This document shows positions 23,316 to 31,206 of a stretch of 31,206 bases of DNA, piece by piece. The notes under the pieces are model-generated. The model worked only from the letters and a program-made list of their open reading frames with translations. It did no database searches and was not told the origin of the DNA. Within the stretch, counting starts at the first letter, position 1. Each line of letters begins with the position of its first letter. The DNA lies in contig JAEYPP010000051.1 of NCBI GenBank assembly GCA_023410575.1, positions 1 to 31,206 on the forward strand, given 5' to 3'. The position numbers and the translations under genes are program-made. The DNA is from Bacillota bacterium (GTDB taxonomy: Bacteria; Bacillota; Clostridia; Lachnospirales; Lachnospiraceae).

Positions 23316-25631
23316 ATGAGTGAATATACGAGATTACTGCCGGTAGTGGCTCTAAGAAATATGGCAGTCATGCCCGGAATGTTGATTCATTTTGACGTTA
23401 ATAGAAAAATGAGTATGGAAGCAATTGAAGAAGCAATGCTAAGTAATCAGCAGGTTATGATTGTATCACAGATTGATGCTGAAGTCGAAACTCCAACAAA
23501 ACACGATTTATATGAAATGGGAACAATTGCTGAAATTAAGCAGATGATAAAACTTCCTGGTAATGTTTTACGTGTTCTTGTAACGGGATTAGAGCGAGCC
23601 AAATTAGATGATATTGTTTCAGACCAGCCATTTCTAAAGGCAAGCATTACGGTCGAGGTGGAGCAAAAGGTTGAATTGTCTGAAATCGAAAAAGAGGCAA
23701 TGATACGTGGTCTTAGAGACTTATTTGATGTATATGAAGTAGAATATGGTAAGATGAATAAGGACATTGTTCGACAAGTAAAACTCTCAAAAAATCTTGA
23801 GAAAATAGTAGAACAATTAATAATTCACATTCCAATGTCGCTTGATAATAAGCAGAAGTTATTACGTTGCGATGACTTAATCGATCGTTATGAGCAATTA
23901 TCTGCTATTTTGGTGAATGAGATAGAAATAATTCGAATTAAGAAGAATGTGCAGAATAAAGTAAAAGAAAAAGTTGATAAGAACCAAAAGGATTACATAA
24001 TGAGAGAACAGTTAAAAGTAATCCGAGAAGAACTTGGTGAAACGAATGCCGCCTCAGATGTAGAACAATATAAAGACAAGCTAGGTCAACTGATTGCTTC
24101 TGATGAAGTAAAGGCGAAAATTGAAAGAGAGATAGAACGCTTTTTGAGTGTTGCCAATAGTAGTTCTGAAGGTGCAGTTGCAAGAGGATATGTCGAAACA
24201 TTGCTTGACTTACCTTGGGATAAGATAAGTGAAGATATTAGAGACATTCGTTATGCGCAGGAAGTGCTTGATAAAGAACACTATGGTCTTTATAAGGTCA
24301 AGGAACGTATCTTAGAATTTCTAGCAGTCCGTCAGTTAACGAAAAAGGGTGACAGTCCAATTATATGTTTGGTAGGACCACCAGGAACGGGAAAGACGTC
24401 TATCGCTCGATCAATTGCAAAGTCGTTAGGAAAAGAGTATGTTCGAATATGTTTAGGTGGCGTACGTGATGAAGCAGAGATTCGTGGACATCGAAGAACC
24501 TACGTGGGTGCATTACCAGGTAGAATGATTACAGGATTAAAACAGGCGAAAGTAAAAAACCCGCTTATGTTATTAGATGAAATTGATAAAGTTGGTTCTG
24601 ATCAAAAAGGAGATACTGCTTCTGCTTTACTAGAGGTTTTAGATTCAGAGCAAAATATGCATTTTGTTGACCATTATGTAGAAATTCCAGTCGATTTAAG
24701 TGAAGTACTATTTCTTGCTACTGCTAATACAACTCAGACAATCCCAAAGCCTCTACTTGATCGTATGGAAATAATCGAAATCAATTCCTATACGGAGATG
24801 GAGAAATTCCATATTGCTAAGGAACATTTAGTTGATAAGCAGTTACTTAAGAATGGTTTAACCAAGAGTCAGCTTAGTATAACAGATAAAGCATTACAAA
24901 GAATCGTTCAAGGTTATACAAAAGAGGCTGGAGTTCGTACGTTAGAACGTCGTATCGGTGAAATTTGCAGAAAAGTTGCAAGAAAAATACTGGAACAAGA
25001 TGATGTGAAGAAGATACGTATAAGTGATAAGAATCTAGTTTCTTATCTTGGAAAAGAAAAGTATCAAAGAGATCTGGCAAATAAAAAACCAGAAATAGGT
25101 ATTGTAAGAGGGTTAGCATGGACAAGTGTTGGTGGAACTACACTGCAAATTGAAGTTAATACGATGCCTGGAAAAGGAAATATTATATTGACTGGTCAAC
25201 TTGGAGATGTCATGAAAGAGTCAGCTCAAGCTGGTATTAGTTACATTCGATCCATTGGAAAAGAGTATGGAATTGAAGATGATTACTTTGAAAAGCATGA
25301 CATTCATATTCATATTCCAGAGGGAGCTACTCCAAAGGATGGGCCTTCTGCCGGCATTACGATGGCAACAGCAGTATTGTCTGCAGTATTGCAAGAAAAG
25401 GTTCGTGCGGAAGTTGCGATGACTGGCGAGATAACTTTACGTGGTCATGTATTACCAATTGGTGGACTAAAGGAAAAGTTACTTGCCGCAAAACTTGCCG
25501 GTATTCAGAAAGTATTAATTCCAGCGCAGAATAAAGCAGATTTTGAGGAAATAGAAAAAGAAGTTACGGATGGTTTAAGTGTTGTTTGTGTGGAAACAAT
25601 GAAAGATGTGTTAAAGCATGCAATGTTATGA
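23316..25631 (+). CDS. lon: ATP-dependent protease La
   Basis: Lon degrades misfolded and short-lived regulatory proteins; 771 aa. The N-terminal substrate domain (about 1-200) is followed by a coiled-coil stretch (about 200-275). The AAA+ module has Walker A GPPGTGKT at 354-361 and Walker B LMLLDEIDK. The C-terminal protease domain has the catalytic dyad S678 (PKDGPSAG) and K721 (GGLKEKLLAA). A GTG one codon upstream is in frame, but GGGAGG at 23302-23307 is best spaced for ATG 23316. Not LonB: there is no membrane segment. Confidence 0.97.
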   Translation: MSEYTRLLPVVALRNMAVMPGMLIHFDVNRKMSMEAIEEAMLSNQQVMIVSQIDAEVETPTKHDLYEMGTIAEIKQMIKLPGNVLRVLVTGLERAKLDDIVSDQPFLKASITVEVEQKVELSEIEKEAMIRGLRDLFDVYEVEYGKMNKDIVRQVKLSKNLEKIVEQLIIHIPMSLDNKQKLLRCDDLIDRYEQLSAILVNEIEIIRIKKNVQNKVKEKVDKNQKDYIMREQLKVIREELGETNAASDVEQYKDKLGQLIASDEVKAKIEREIERFLSVANSSSEGAVARGYVETLLDLPWDKISEDIRDIRYAQEVLDKEHYGLYKVKERILEFLAVRQLTKKGDSPIICLVGPPGTGKTSIARSIAKSLGKEYVRICLGGVRDEAEIRGHRRTYVGALPGRMITGLKQAKVKNPLMLLDEIDKVGSDQKGDTASALLEVLDSEQNMHFVDHYVEIPVDLSEVLFLATANTTQTIPKPLLDRMEIIEINSYTEMEKFHIAKEHLVDKQLLKNGLTKSQLSITDKALQRIVQGYTKEAGVRTLERRIGEICRKVARKILEQDDVKKIRISDKNLVSYLGKEKYQRDLANKKPEIGIVRGLAWTSVGGTTLQIEVNTMPGKGNIILTGQLGDVMKESAQAGISYIRSIGKEYGIEDDYFEKHDIHIHIPEGATPKDGPSAGITMATAVLSAVLQEKVRAEVAMTGEITLRGHVLPIGGLKEKLLAAKLAGIQKVLIPAQNKADFEEIEKEVTDGLSVVCVETMKDVLKHAML

Positions 25632-25677
25632 TAAATCATTATTTAGAGTCCGTTGTGGACGGATTGGAGTTAAATAA

Positions 25678-26310
25678 ATGAATGTAAATCAAGTGGAACT
25701 TGAAACCGTATGTGGGATTACAAGTAAATTACCAGATAATCTGATGGAGGAGTTTGCATTTGCAGGAAAGTCCAACGTTGGAAAATCATCACTTATCAAT
25801 GCGCTTATGAATCGTAAGTCATTTGCAAGAACCTCATCATCGCCAGGAAAAACCCAAACCATTAATTTTTATAAAATTAATAATCGCATCTATTTTGTAG
25901 ATCTTCCTGGTTATGGTTATGCAAAAGTTTCTATGGAACTAAAAGCAAAATGGGGAATGATGATTGAGCGATACTTAAAAACTAGCAAACAGTTAAAAGT
26001 AATCTTTCTCTTAGTAGACATTCGACATGAGCCATCTACTAATGATAAAGAAATGTATCAATGGATTGTTCATCATGGTTTTGAGCCTGTTATCATTGCA
26101 ACTAAGCTAGATAAGATTAATCGAAGTCAAAGAGAGAAACAGATTAAAATTTTGCGACAAGGGTTGCAGGCGAGCGCTCATACAAAGATCATTCCGTTCT
26201 CAGCGTTAACAAAAGAAGGTCGAGATGTAATATGGGCATGTATAACAGATAATATGGTAAAGGAACAGGAGAATTCGATAGAAGAATCCGTAAGTGAAGC
26301 TATAAAGTAA
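25678..26310 (+). CDS. engB: Ribosome-biogenesis GTP-binding protein EngB/YsxC
   Basis: Small essential GTPase (210 aa) needed for assembly of the 50S ribosomal subunit. G1 is GKSNVGKS (30-37), G2 the TQT of GKTQTINF, G3 DLPGYGYA (75-82), G4 TKLD (142-145) and G5 FSALTKEG. GGAG lies 9 nt before the ATG. It is 46 nt after lon and probably co-transcribed, as in Bacillus (lonA-ysxC). A terminator follows. Confidence 0.96.
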   Translation: MNVNQVELETVCGITSKLPDNLMEEFAFAGKSNVGKSSLINALMNRKSFARTSSSPGKTQTINFYKINNRIYFVDLPGYGYAKVSMELKAKWGMMIERYLKTSKQLKVIFLLVDIRHEPSTNDKEMYQWIVHHGFEPVIIATKLDKINRSQREKQIKILRQGLQASAHTKIIPFSALTKEGRDVIWACITDNMVKEQENSIEESVSEAIK

Positions 26311-26313
26311 AAG

Positions 26314-26361
26314 AAAGGGCATAGCTGAGTGAATTCATACTCTGCTATCGCCCTTATTTTT
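26314..26361. terminator. Bidirectional terminator between engB and the DUF4364 gene
   Basis: AAGGGCATAGC (26315-26325) pairs with GCTATCGCCCTT (26344-26355), with one unpaired base, and TATTTTTCT follows on the plus strand. The minus strand reads into CTTTCTTTTA. It lies between convergent operons. Confidence 0.8.
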
Positions 26362-26385
26362 CTAGTTTTTACACTTACATATCTT

Positions 26386-26907
26386 TTAGTCTGCCATTAG
26401 TGTTGAAATTACGTATGCATAAATATCAGAACTTTTATTTTTCCAATTATTACAAACTAGATTCGCTTCTCTTTCTGTTGGCACAGAAAGTTTAAGTTCG
26501 ATAATTGCACTTTCTCCTTCCATTACACGAAGTCTTGCGATATATTCATCTTTCTTATTCTCAAAATAATCAGCAAGAGTAGAGACCTCATTACGAAGGC
26601 TATACTTGTGTTCCTTTAAATAAGTATCAATATCATCACGTATTGCTTGTGAAATACTGTGACTAAAAAAGGATAACGTCTCTTTTCCTGATTCACTAAT
26701 TTGGTACAAGGAACTGTTACGGATTGTTTCCGAACTGATGTAGTTATCATCTATTAGTTCCGAGATTGCTTGTTGAATATTAAAGTAATTCGTATACTCT
26801 TTTTCTAGGATAAAGTTAGTCAATTGGCCATTGGTTAGTGGAAAATCAACCTTATCTAGAATGTACAGAACTATTAGCTTATAAAGCATCAGAGTTTCCG
26901 CTTGCAT
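26386..26907 (-). CDS. DUF4364 family protein (predicted winged-helix)
   Basis: Protein of 173 aa matching the DUF4364 pattern of clostridia: an N-terminal MLYKLIVLYILDKVDFPLTN segment and a winged-helix-like region (LTNFILEKEYTNYFNIQQAI, DDNYI, YQISESG) followed by a C-terminal alpha-beta domain. The N-terminal fold suggests DNA binding, but no target is known. AAGGAG lies 6 nt before ATG 26907. The start overlaps the radical SAM gene by 29 nt, so translation is coupled. A second in-frame ATG at 26889 is less well placed. Confidence 0.85.
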   Translation of the reverse strand: MQAETLMLYKLIVLYILDKVDFPLTNGQLTNFILEKEYTNYFNIQQAISELIDDNYISSETIRNSSLYQISESGKETLSFFSHSISQAIRDDIDTYLKEHKYSLRNEVSTLADYFENKKDEYIARLRVMEGESAIIELKLSVPTEREANLVCNNWKNKSSDIYAYVISTLMAD

Positions 26908-27853
26908 GGTGTTCTCCTTTCGTAACAGAATATTTGCTTCCTTGGTAGGTATCTCTTATAACTAGCTGTTGATTTATAGTATTCAATACAAGACGTTTAT
27001 TAGCGCTCCATAAAGGTGCAATCAATAAATTTTTTGGTCCATCTCCAGTAATTCGATGAATGACAATATCACTGCGTAAATGCTCTAAACACATGATTAA
27101 TGCATCTATATAGTCATCAAAATCCATCATATGAAACATCGATGGTTCATTTAGGTAAAGTTTTTCCAATTCTGTATGTTTTAAAACATGCATTAATTGT
27201 AGTTTTACACCATGAATTGGTAGAGTGTTGAGATAGTTGATTGTAGCAAGGATATCTGCACTTTTCTCCTTTGGTAAACCGAGTATTACATGAGTGATTG
27301 TTAAAATATTACGCTTAGATAATTCCATTACAGCTTCTTCAAATACAGAGAGAGGATAGCCACGACGAATTAATGTAGCAGTATTCTCGTTACTGGTTTG
27401 AAGACCAAGCTCAAGGTAAACTGGCTTTATCATATTTAACCTTGTTAATAAATCTAGGACCTCAACGGGGAGGCAATCTGGTCTGGTTGCAATCGATAAT
27501 GCAACAATATCTGGATGTTGGATTGCTTTCATGAAGATAAGCTCGAGATATTCAACAGGAGCATACGTATTTGTAAAGGCTTGAAAATAAGCAATATATT
27601 GATTGCTTTTTGCCTTTGATTTGACAAGTGCTTTTGCTCGTTCAATTTGATCCGTAATGGAAAGTGTAGCATTTGTTGCAAAATCACCCGAACCACCTTC
27701 ACTACAAAAGATACAACCACCAACTCCGATTTTTCCATCACGATTTGGACAAGTCATGCCACCATTTAAGGAAAGCTTGTAGACTTTATCATGAAAAGTT
27801 TCCTTTAAATAATAGTCGAGTGAATAGTAACGTTTATCATTCCATTGTATCAT
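26879..27853 (-). CDS. Radical SAM protein, YhcC type (TIGR01212)
   Basis: Iron-sulfur radical SAM enzyme of 324 aa. The cluster cysteines are C35, C47 and C50 in CPNRDGKIGVGGCIFC, the extended spacing typical of the YhcC group rather than the classical CxxxCxxC. Further conserved segments include SIATRPDCLP and YLELGLQT. The reaction is unknown. AAGGA precedes the ATG. It is 14 nt downstream of the malic enzyme gene and overlaps the DUF4364 gene by 29 nt, so all three form one operon. Confidence 0.9.
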   Translation of the reverse strand: MIQWNDKRYYSLDYYLKETFHDKVYKLSLNGGMTCPNRDGKIGVGGCIFCSEGGSGDFATNATLSITDQIERAKALVKSKAKSNQYIAYFQAFTNTYAPVEYLELIFMKAIQHPDIVALSIATRPDCLPVEVLDLLTRLNMIKPVYLELGLQTSNENTATLIRRGYPLSVFEEAVMELSKRNILTITHVILGLPKEKSADILATINYLNTLPIHGVKLQLMHVLKHTELEKLYLNEPSMFHMMDFDDYIDALIMCLEHLRSDIVIHRITGDGPKNLLIAPLWSANKRLVLNTINQQLVIRDTYQGSKYSVTKGEHHASGNSDAL

Positions 27854-27867
27854 AGAATCGTCCTTAT

Positions 27868-29019
27868 CTACTTAATATGAGATTTGACTGCATTGCTAAC
27901 TACGTCACAAACACGAGGATCAAAAGCCTCTGGCATAATGAAATTCTCGTTTAATTCTTCTTCGCTGACAAGTCCTGCAATCGCAATTGCAGCAGCTAAT
28001 TTCATCTCCTCTGTAATCTGTGGAGCTCTTCCTTCAAGTACACCTTTAAAGATTCCAGGAAAAGCAACTACATTATTAACCTGATTAGGGAAATCACTAC
28101 GTCCAGTCCCAACTACTTTTGCTCCAGCTTCTCTGGCTAAATCTGGCATGATTTCGGGTACAGGATTTGCCATTGCAAATAAGATGGAATCTTTATTCAT
28201 TGAAGCAACCATTTCCTTTGTAACAATGTTAGGTGCAGAAACGCCAACAAAGATGTCAGCACCCGAAAGTGCATCTGCTAATGAGCCAGACTGTCCAGAA
28301 AGATTGGTGATATTCATCATTTCTTTTTGCATCCAGTTAAGACCTTCACTATTTTTATTGAGTATTCCTGTTTTATCACAGAGAGTTAAATGCAAAAATC
28401 CATAAGATAATAATAACTTTGAGATAGCAATACCTGCAGAACCAGCACCATTAACAACGATTTTACAGTCTTCTTTTTTCTTACCGGTAACCTTTAGCGC
28501 ATTAATAATACCAGCTAGTACAACAATTGCCGTTCCGTGTTGATCATCATGAAAAACTGGTATATCGAGCATTTGTTTTAGGCGTGTTTCAATCTCGAAA
28601 CAACGAGGTGCTGAAATATCTTCTAAGTTGATACCTCCAAAAGAAGGAGCAATAGCAGCTACACATCGAATGATTTCTTCGGTATCTTGTGTATCAAGGC
28701 AAATAGGAAATGCATTGATTCCACCGAACTCCTTGAATAAAACACATTTTCCTTCCATAACAGGCATAGCAGCTTTTGCGCCTATATTTCCAAGGCCTAA
28801 TACAGCACTGCCATCACTGACAACGGCTACGGTATTAGCCTTAATCGTGTATTTGTAAGCAGCTTCAGGATCTTTAGCAATTACCTTACAAGGTTCCGCT
28901 ACACCTGGAGTATATGCTAGGGCTAAGTCTTCCCTTGATTTTACCTGGCACTTTGATGTGGTAGTAAGTTTACCGTTCCATTCTTCGTGAAGCTGTAAAG
29001 CTCTCTCATTTAAAGTCAT
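27868..29019 (-). CDS. NAD(P)-dependent malic enzyme
   Basis: Oxidative decarboxylase converting malate to pyruvate and CO2 with reduction of NAD(P); 383 aa, the short bacterial form without the phosphotransacetylase-like extension. Motifs: AYTPGVAEPC with catalytic Y36, K91 (EGKCVLFK), the metal site NLEDI (E133, D134), the FHDDQHGTA segment (D158/D159) and the dinucleotide loop NGAGSAG (190-196). AGGAGG precedes the ATG. First gene of the operon; an extended -10 promoter lies at 29062-29090. Cofactor preference is not determined. Confidence 0.95.
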   Translation of the reverse strand: MTLNERALQLHEEWNGKLTTTSKCQVKSREDLALAYTPGVAEPCKVIAKDPEAAYKYTIKANTVAVVSDGSAVLGLGNIGAKAAMPVMEGKCVLFKEFGGINAFPICLDTQDTEEIIRCVAAIAPSFGGINLEDISAPRCFEIETRLKQMLDIPVFHDDQHGTAIVVLAGIINALKVTGKKKEDCKIVVNGAGSAGIAISKLLLSYGFLHLTLCDKTGILNKNSEGLNWMQKEMMNITNLSGQSGSLADALSGADIFVGVSAPNIVTKEMVASMNKDSILFAMANPVPEIMPDLAREAGAKVVGTGRSDFPNQVNNVVAFPGIFKGVLEGRAPQITEEMKLAAAIAIAGLVSEEELNENFIMPEAFDPRVCDVVSNAVKSHIK

Positions 29020-29061
29020 GATGCATCCTCCTGTATCTCACATTACTAAGTAATCCTTGAT

Positions 29062-29090
29062 ATCATAACACTATCACTTCTTTTTATCAA
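29062..29090 (-). promoter_or_regulatory. Extended -10 promoter of the malic enzyme operon
   Basis: On the minus strand TTGATA, a 17-nt spacer and TATGAT, preceded by TG one base upstream (TGtTATGAT). The start would be near 29055, about 36 nt before the ATG. Confidence 0.75.
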
Positions 29091-29172
29091 GAGGTTAGGC
29101 AAGCTTAAATATAGTGGAAACTCATTAAATCTACAGTACTTTAACCTTAATAAGATGCAATAAATCACTTAG

Positions 29173-29200
29173 TTGACAGATTAGGGAAAAAGTATATAAT
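29173..29200 (+). promoter_or_regulatory. Sigma-A promoter of rho
   Basis: TTGACA (29173-29178), a 16-nt spacer and TATAAT (29195-29200): both hexamers are exact. Transcription would start near 29207, leaving a leader of about 88 nt, a possible site for Rho autoregulation. Confidence 0.85.
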
Positions 29201-29294
29201 AGTAAATAAATAATCTAATCACATATCCAAAGTTCTGATTAATGTCCGTACCAAATCCATACATGCATAACATGAAATATAAAGGAGTAAATGG

Positions 29295-31058
29295 ATGAAC
29301 CAAAATTTTGAAAGCATGCCATTGCAAGCTCTTCGTGAATTAGCTAAAGCACAAGGAATTAAAGGTGTTTCTACGCTGAGAAAGCAAGAATTGATCGATA
29401 CACTGAATTCGGTAGAATTATCAGGGAATACACAAAAACAAGAGGATAATGTTACAAGAGAAGTATTTAATGAGAGAAAAACAAGTGTAGTAGAAGAGAA
29501 AAAGACAAGCTCCTCTCCTATGAAAAATGCAGGAATTGATCGAAATAAGAATTCTTCACTCATTAAAGCATTTGGACAGACACCACCTCAGACTTATCCA
29601 AATCCAAGACCAGACAATGAACGTGTAAATCCTAATAAGGTAGGCCATAAGGAGAGTAATACTTTTCGAATTGATAGTGCTAGAGTGGTGACTAACAAGG
29701 GAGATAACGCGAAAGTAATCGAGGAAAATGCTAAAACTGAAAATGGTAAAATAGAAAATACGAAAAAAGAATATACAAAAATTGATCGCACGGATAATGT
29801 TCGTGTTGATAGTAATCGTACCGATAGTGTTCGAACTGACAGTAATCGAAGTGATAGTGTTCGAACTGACAATAATCGAAGTGATAGTGTTCGAACTGAT
29901 ATGGCTTCGATTCCAAGTGAATATGAGCAATATGATAGTGGAGAAACAAAAAAGGGAATATTAGAAGTATTAAGTGAGGGATATGGATTTATCCGTTGTG
30001 ATAATTTCTTACCAGGTGAAAATGATGTTTATGTATCACCAGCTCAGATTCGTCGTTTCAACTTAAAAACTGGAGATATACTAATTGGTAACACTAAAGT
30101 TAAGAGTCAAAATGAGAAGTTTAGTGCATTATTATATGTAAAGAGTATCAATGGGCTTCATCCAGCAGAGGCCACAAAGCGTAAAAGATTTGAGGATTTG
30201 ACTCCAATTTTCCCAAATCAAAGAATACATCTAGAGACACCAGGATGTGGGCCTGCAATGCGAATGGTGGATATTATTTCACCAATTGGCAAGGGACAGA
30301 GAGGAATGATTGTTTCTCAACCAAAGGCTGGTAAGACAACCTTGTTAAAGCAGGTAGCGAGAGCGATTACTACGAATCATCCTGACATGCACTTAATTAT
30401 ACTCTTAATTGATGAGCGTCCGGAAGAAGTGACGGATATGAAGGAATCCATTCAAGGTGATAATGTTGAGGTTATTTACTCAACGTTTGATGAACTTCCT
30501 GATAATCATAAACGTGTTTCTGAGATGGTAATTGAAAGAGCAAAGAGATTAGTCGAACATAAAAAAGATGTTGTAATACTCTTAGATAGCATTACCAGAT
30601 TGGCAAGAGCTTATAATCTTACTTGTCAATCCTCTGGACGTACACTTTCTGGTGGTCTTGATCCGGCTGCTTTGCATATGCCAAAGAAGTTCTTTGGTGC
30701 CGCAAGAAATATGCGTGAAGGTGGCAGTTTGACTATTCTAGCAACAGCATTGGTGGAAACCGGAAGCCGAATGGATGATGTTGTATTTGAAGAATTTAAG
30801 GGGACAGGCAATATGGAATTAGTCCTCGATCGTAGCTTGTCGGAGAAGCGAATCTTCCCGGCTATCGATTTACCAAAATCAAGTACAAGACGAGATGATC
30901 TTTTATTAACACAACCAGAAACAGAAGCTAACTATCTGATGAGAAGAGCTATGAATGGCTTAAAATCTGATGATGCTGTAGAACGTATCGTGCAAATGTT
31001 TGTAGGAACAAAGTCGAACAAAGAATTTGTTGAAATGATTAAAAAAACAAAATTATAG
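29295..31058 (+). CDS. rho: Transcription termination factor Rho with a long low-complexity N-terminal insertion
   Basis: Hexameric RNA helicase that ends transcription; 587 aa against about 420 in E. coli. The N-terminal Rho_N helices (about 1-42, MPLQALRELAKAQGIKG) are followed by a disordered region (about 43-215) rich in Asn, Lys, Arg, Asp and Ser. It holds about three and a half copies of a 10-residue repeat, NRSDSVRTDx (residues 165-202). The cold-shock RNA-binding domain follows (about 220-290, GYGFIRCDNFLPGENDVYVS), then the RecA-like motor with Walker A SQPKAGKTT (341-349) and DSITRLARAYN. AAAGGAG precedes the ATG. The enzymatic core looks intact. Confidence 0.96.
   Translation: MNQNFESMPLQALRELAKAQGIKGVSTLRKQELIDTLNSVELSGNTQKQEDNVTREVFNERKTSVVEEKKTSSSPMKNAGIDRNKNSSLIKAFGQTPPQTYPNPRPDNERVNPNKVGHKESNTFRIDSARVVTNKGDNAKVIEENAKTENGKIENTKKEYTKIDRTDNVRVDSNRTDSVRTDSNRSDSVRTDNNRSDSVRTDMASIPSEYEQYDSGETKKGILEVLSEGYGFIRCDNFLPGENDVYVSPAQIRRFNLKTGDILIGNTKVKSQNEKFSALLYVKSINGLHPAEATKRKRFEDLTPIFPNQRIHLETPGCGPAMRMVDIISPIGKGQRGMIVSQPKAGKTTLLKQVARAITTNHPDMHLIILLIDERPEEVTDMKESIQGDNVEVIYSTFDELPDNHKRVSEMVIERAKRLVEHKKDVVILLDSITRLARAYNLTCQSSGRTLSGGLDPAALHMPKKFFGAARNMREGGSLTILATALVETGSRMDDVVFEEFKGTGNMELVLDRSLSEKRIFPAIDLPKSSTRRDDLLLTQPETEANYLMRRAMNGLKSDDAVERIVQMFVGTKSNKEFVEMIKKTKL
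29787..29900 (+). repeat. 30-nt in-frame tandem repeat in rho
   Basis: A degenerate 30-bp unit (core AGTGATAGTGTTCGAACTGA) repeats about 3.5 times and encodes the 10-residue NRSDSVRTDx motif. The last two units are nearly identical, pointing to recent expansion. The unit contains TTCGAA, so long spurious open frames appear on the other strand. Confidence 0.85.
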
Positions 31059-31066
31059 TTTATCTA

Positions 31067-31095
31067 TTGCATTTACAGGATGTGTATGTTATAAT
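31067..31095 (+). promoter_or_regulatory. Sigma-A promoter after rho, probably for rpmE
   Basis: TTGCAT (31067-31072), a 17-nt spacer and an exact TATAAT (31090-31095) with the extended TG one base before it (TGtTATAAT). It starts 9 nt after the rho stop, and no terminator lies in between. Confidence 0.8.
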
Positions 31096-31099
31096 AAGA

Positions 31100-31181
31100 A
31101 AGCTGTTTATTTGAATGAACAAGTTTTCTCCTCTATGAAGGAGAAACTATCATAGGATTCTGACATAGAGAGGTGAAAATA
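31100..31181 (+). promoter_or_regulatory. Candidate L31 mRNA leader
   Basis: About 80 nt of untranslated leader contains a hairpin, AGTTTTCTCC (31122-31131) with GGAGAAACT (31140-31148), one bulged base, and then AGAGAGGTG before the ATG. Structured leaders upstream of rpmE are known in Firmicutes and are thought to bind L31. Assignment here rests on position and one hairpin. Confidence 0.4.
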
Positions 31182-31206
31182 ATGCAAGAAGCAATTCAAC
31201 CAAAAT
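31182..31206 (+). CDS. rpmE: Start of ribosomal protein L31 gene (partial)
   Basis: Only eight codons lie in the window: MQEAIQPK, cut by the window end. AGAGAGGTGA precedes the ATG. Bacterial L31 commonly begins with M-(K/R)-x-x-I-H-P-x-Y, which this resembles, and rpmE follows rho in many Firmicutes. The identification is an inference from those eight residues and the gene order. Confidence 0.6.

Noticed and set aside
29787..29900. CRISPR-like array from regularly spaced 30-nt repeats
   Set aside because: The units are contiguous without spacers, in frame and inside rho; they encode a peptide repeat.
29556..29949. Three overlapping antisense frames in the rho repeat region
   Set aside because: They arise from the 30-nt repeat, whose TTCGAA core keeps all frames open; no ribosome-binding site or family match.

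Overview
The window is AT-rich, low-GC Firmicute chromosome. An alpha/beta-type small acid-soluble spore protein marks an endospore former. The tig-clpP-clpX-lon-engB order, Rho followed by an apparent L31 gene, a DUF4364 protein, an HAAS/DUF1700-type protein and split tRNA clusters all fit the Lachnospiraceae (Clostridium cluster XIVa). Lachnoclostridium (Clostridium) phytofermentans or a close relative is my best guess; this is inferred from gene content, not from a database match. No rRNA, transposase, phage gene or CRISPR array was seen.

Layout. 1-972: eight tRNA genes (Asn, Glu, Thr, Met, Asp, Val, Leu, Arg) and a terminator; the cluster probably starts upstream of the window. 1210-4627: response regulator, ABC ATPase (split by a one-base frameshift in a T7 run), ABC-2-type permease and histidine kinase, resembling a peptide-antibiotic sensing and export operon. 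4692-6245 (minus): an ABC-F ATPase. 6559-9410: an HAAS-type membrane protein, an Asn-rich repeat protein behind a sigma-F/G-like promoter, a rhodanese and an RlmL-type methyltransferase, mostly separated by terminators. 9505-10422 (minus): a monoglyceride-lipase-like hydrolase. 10675-13111: amidase, rdgB and a YfcE-type phosphoesterase as one operon. 13195-14151: a perfect-consensus promoter driving eight tRNAs (Pro, Gly, Arg, His, Gln, Lys, Leu, Pro).

14252-17434: a DJ-1/PfpI protein coupled to a secreted repeat protein whose start codon is unusual, converging on an AGCS sodium/amino-acid symporter. 17905-18117: the spore protein. 18327-26310: glmM, then the protein quality-control block tig, clpP, clpX, lon, followed by engB. 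26386-29019 (minus): malic enzyme, radical SAM protein and DUF4364 regulator, with an extended -10 promoter. 29295-31058: Rho with a long disordered N-terminal insertion carrying 10-residue repeats, then the first codons of a probable rpmE.

Most of the window is ordinary core genome. The best candidates for something new are the Asn-rich repeat protein with its sporulation-type promoter (7294-7733), the low-complexity insertion in Rho, the frameshifted ABC ATPase and the apparent AUA start at 14807. I did not find a clearly new multi-gene system.
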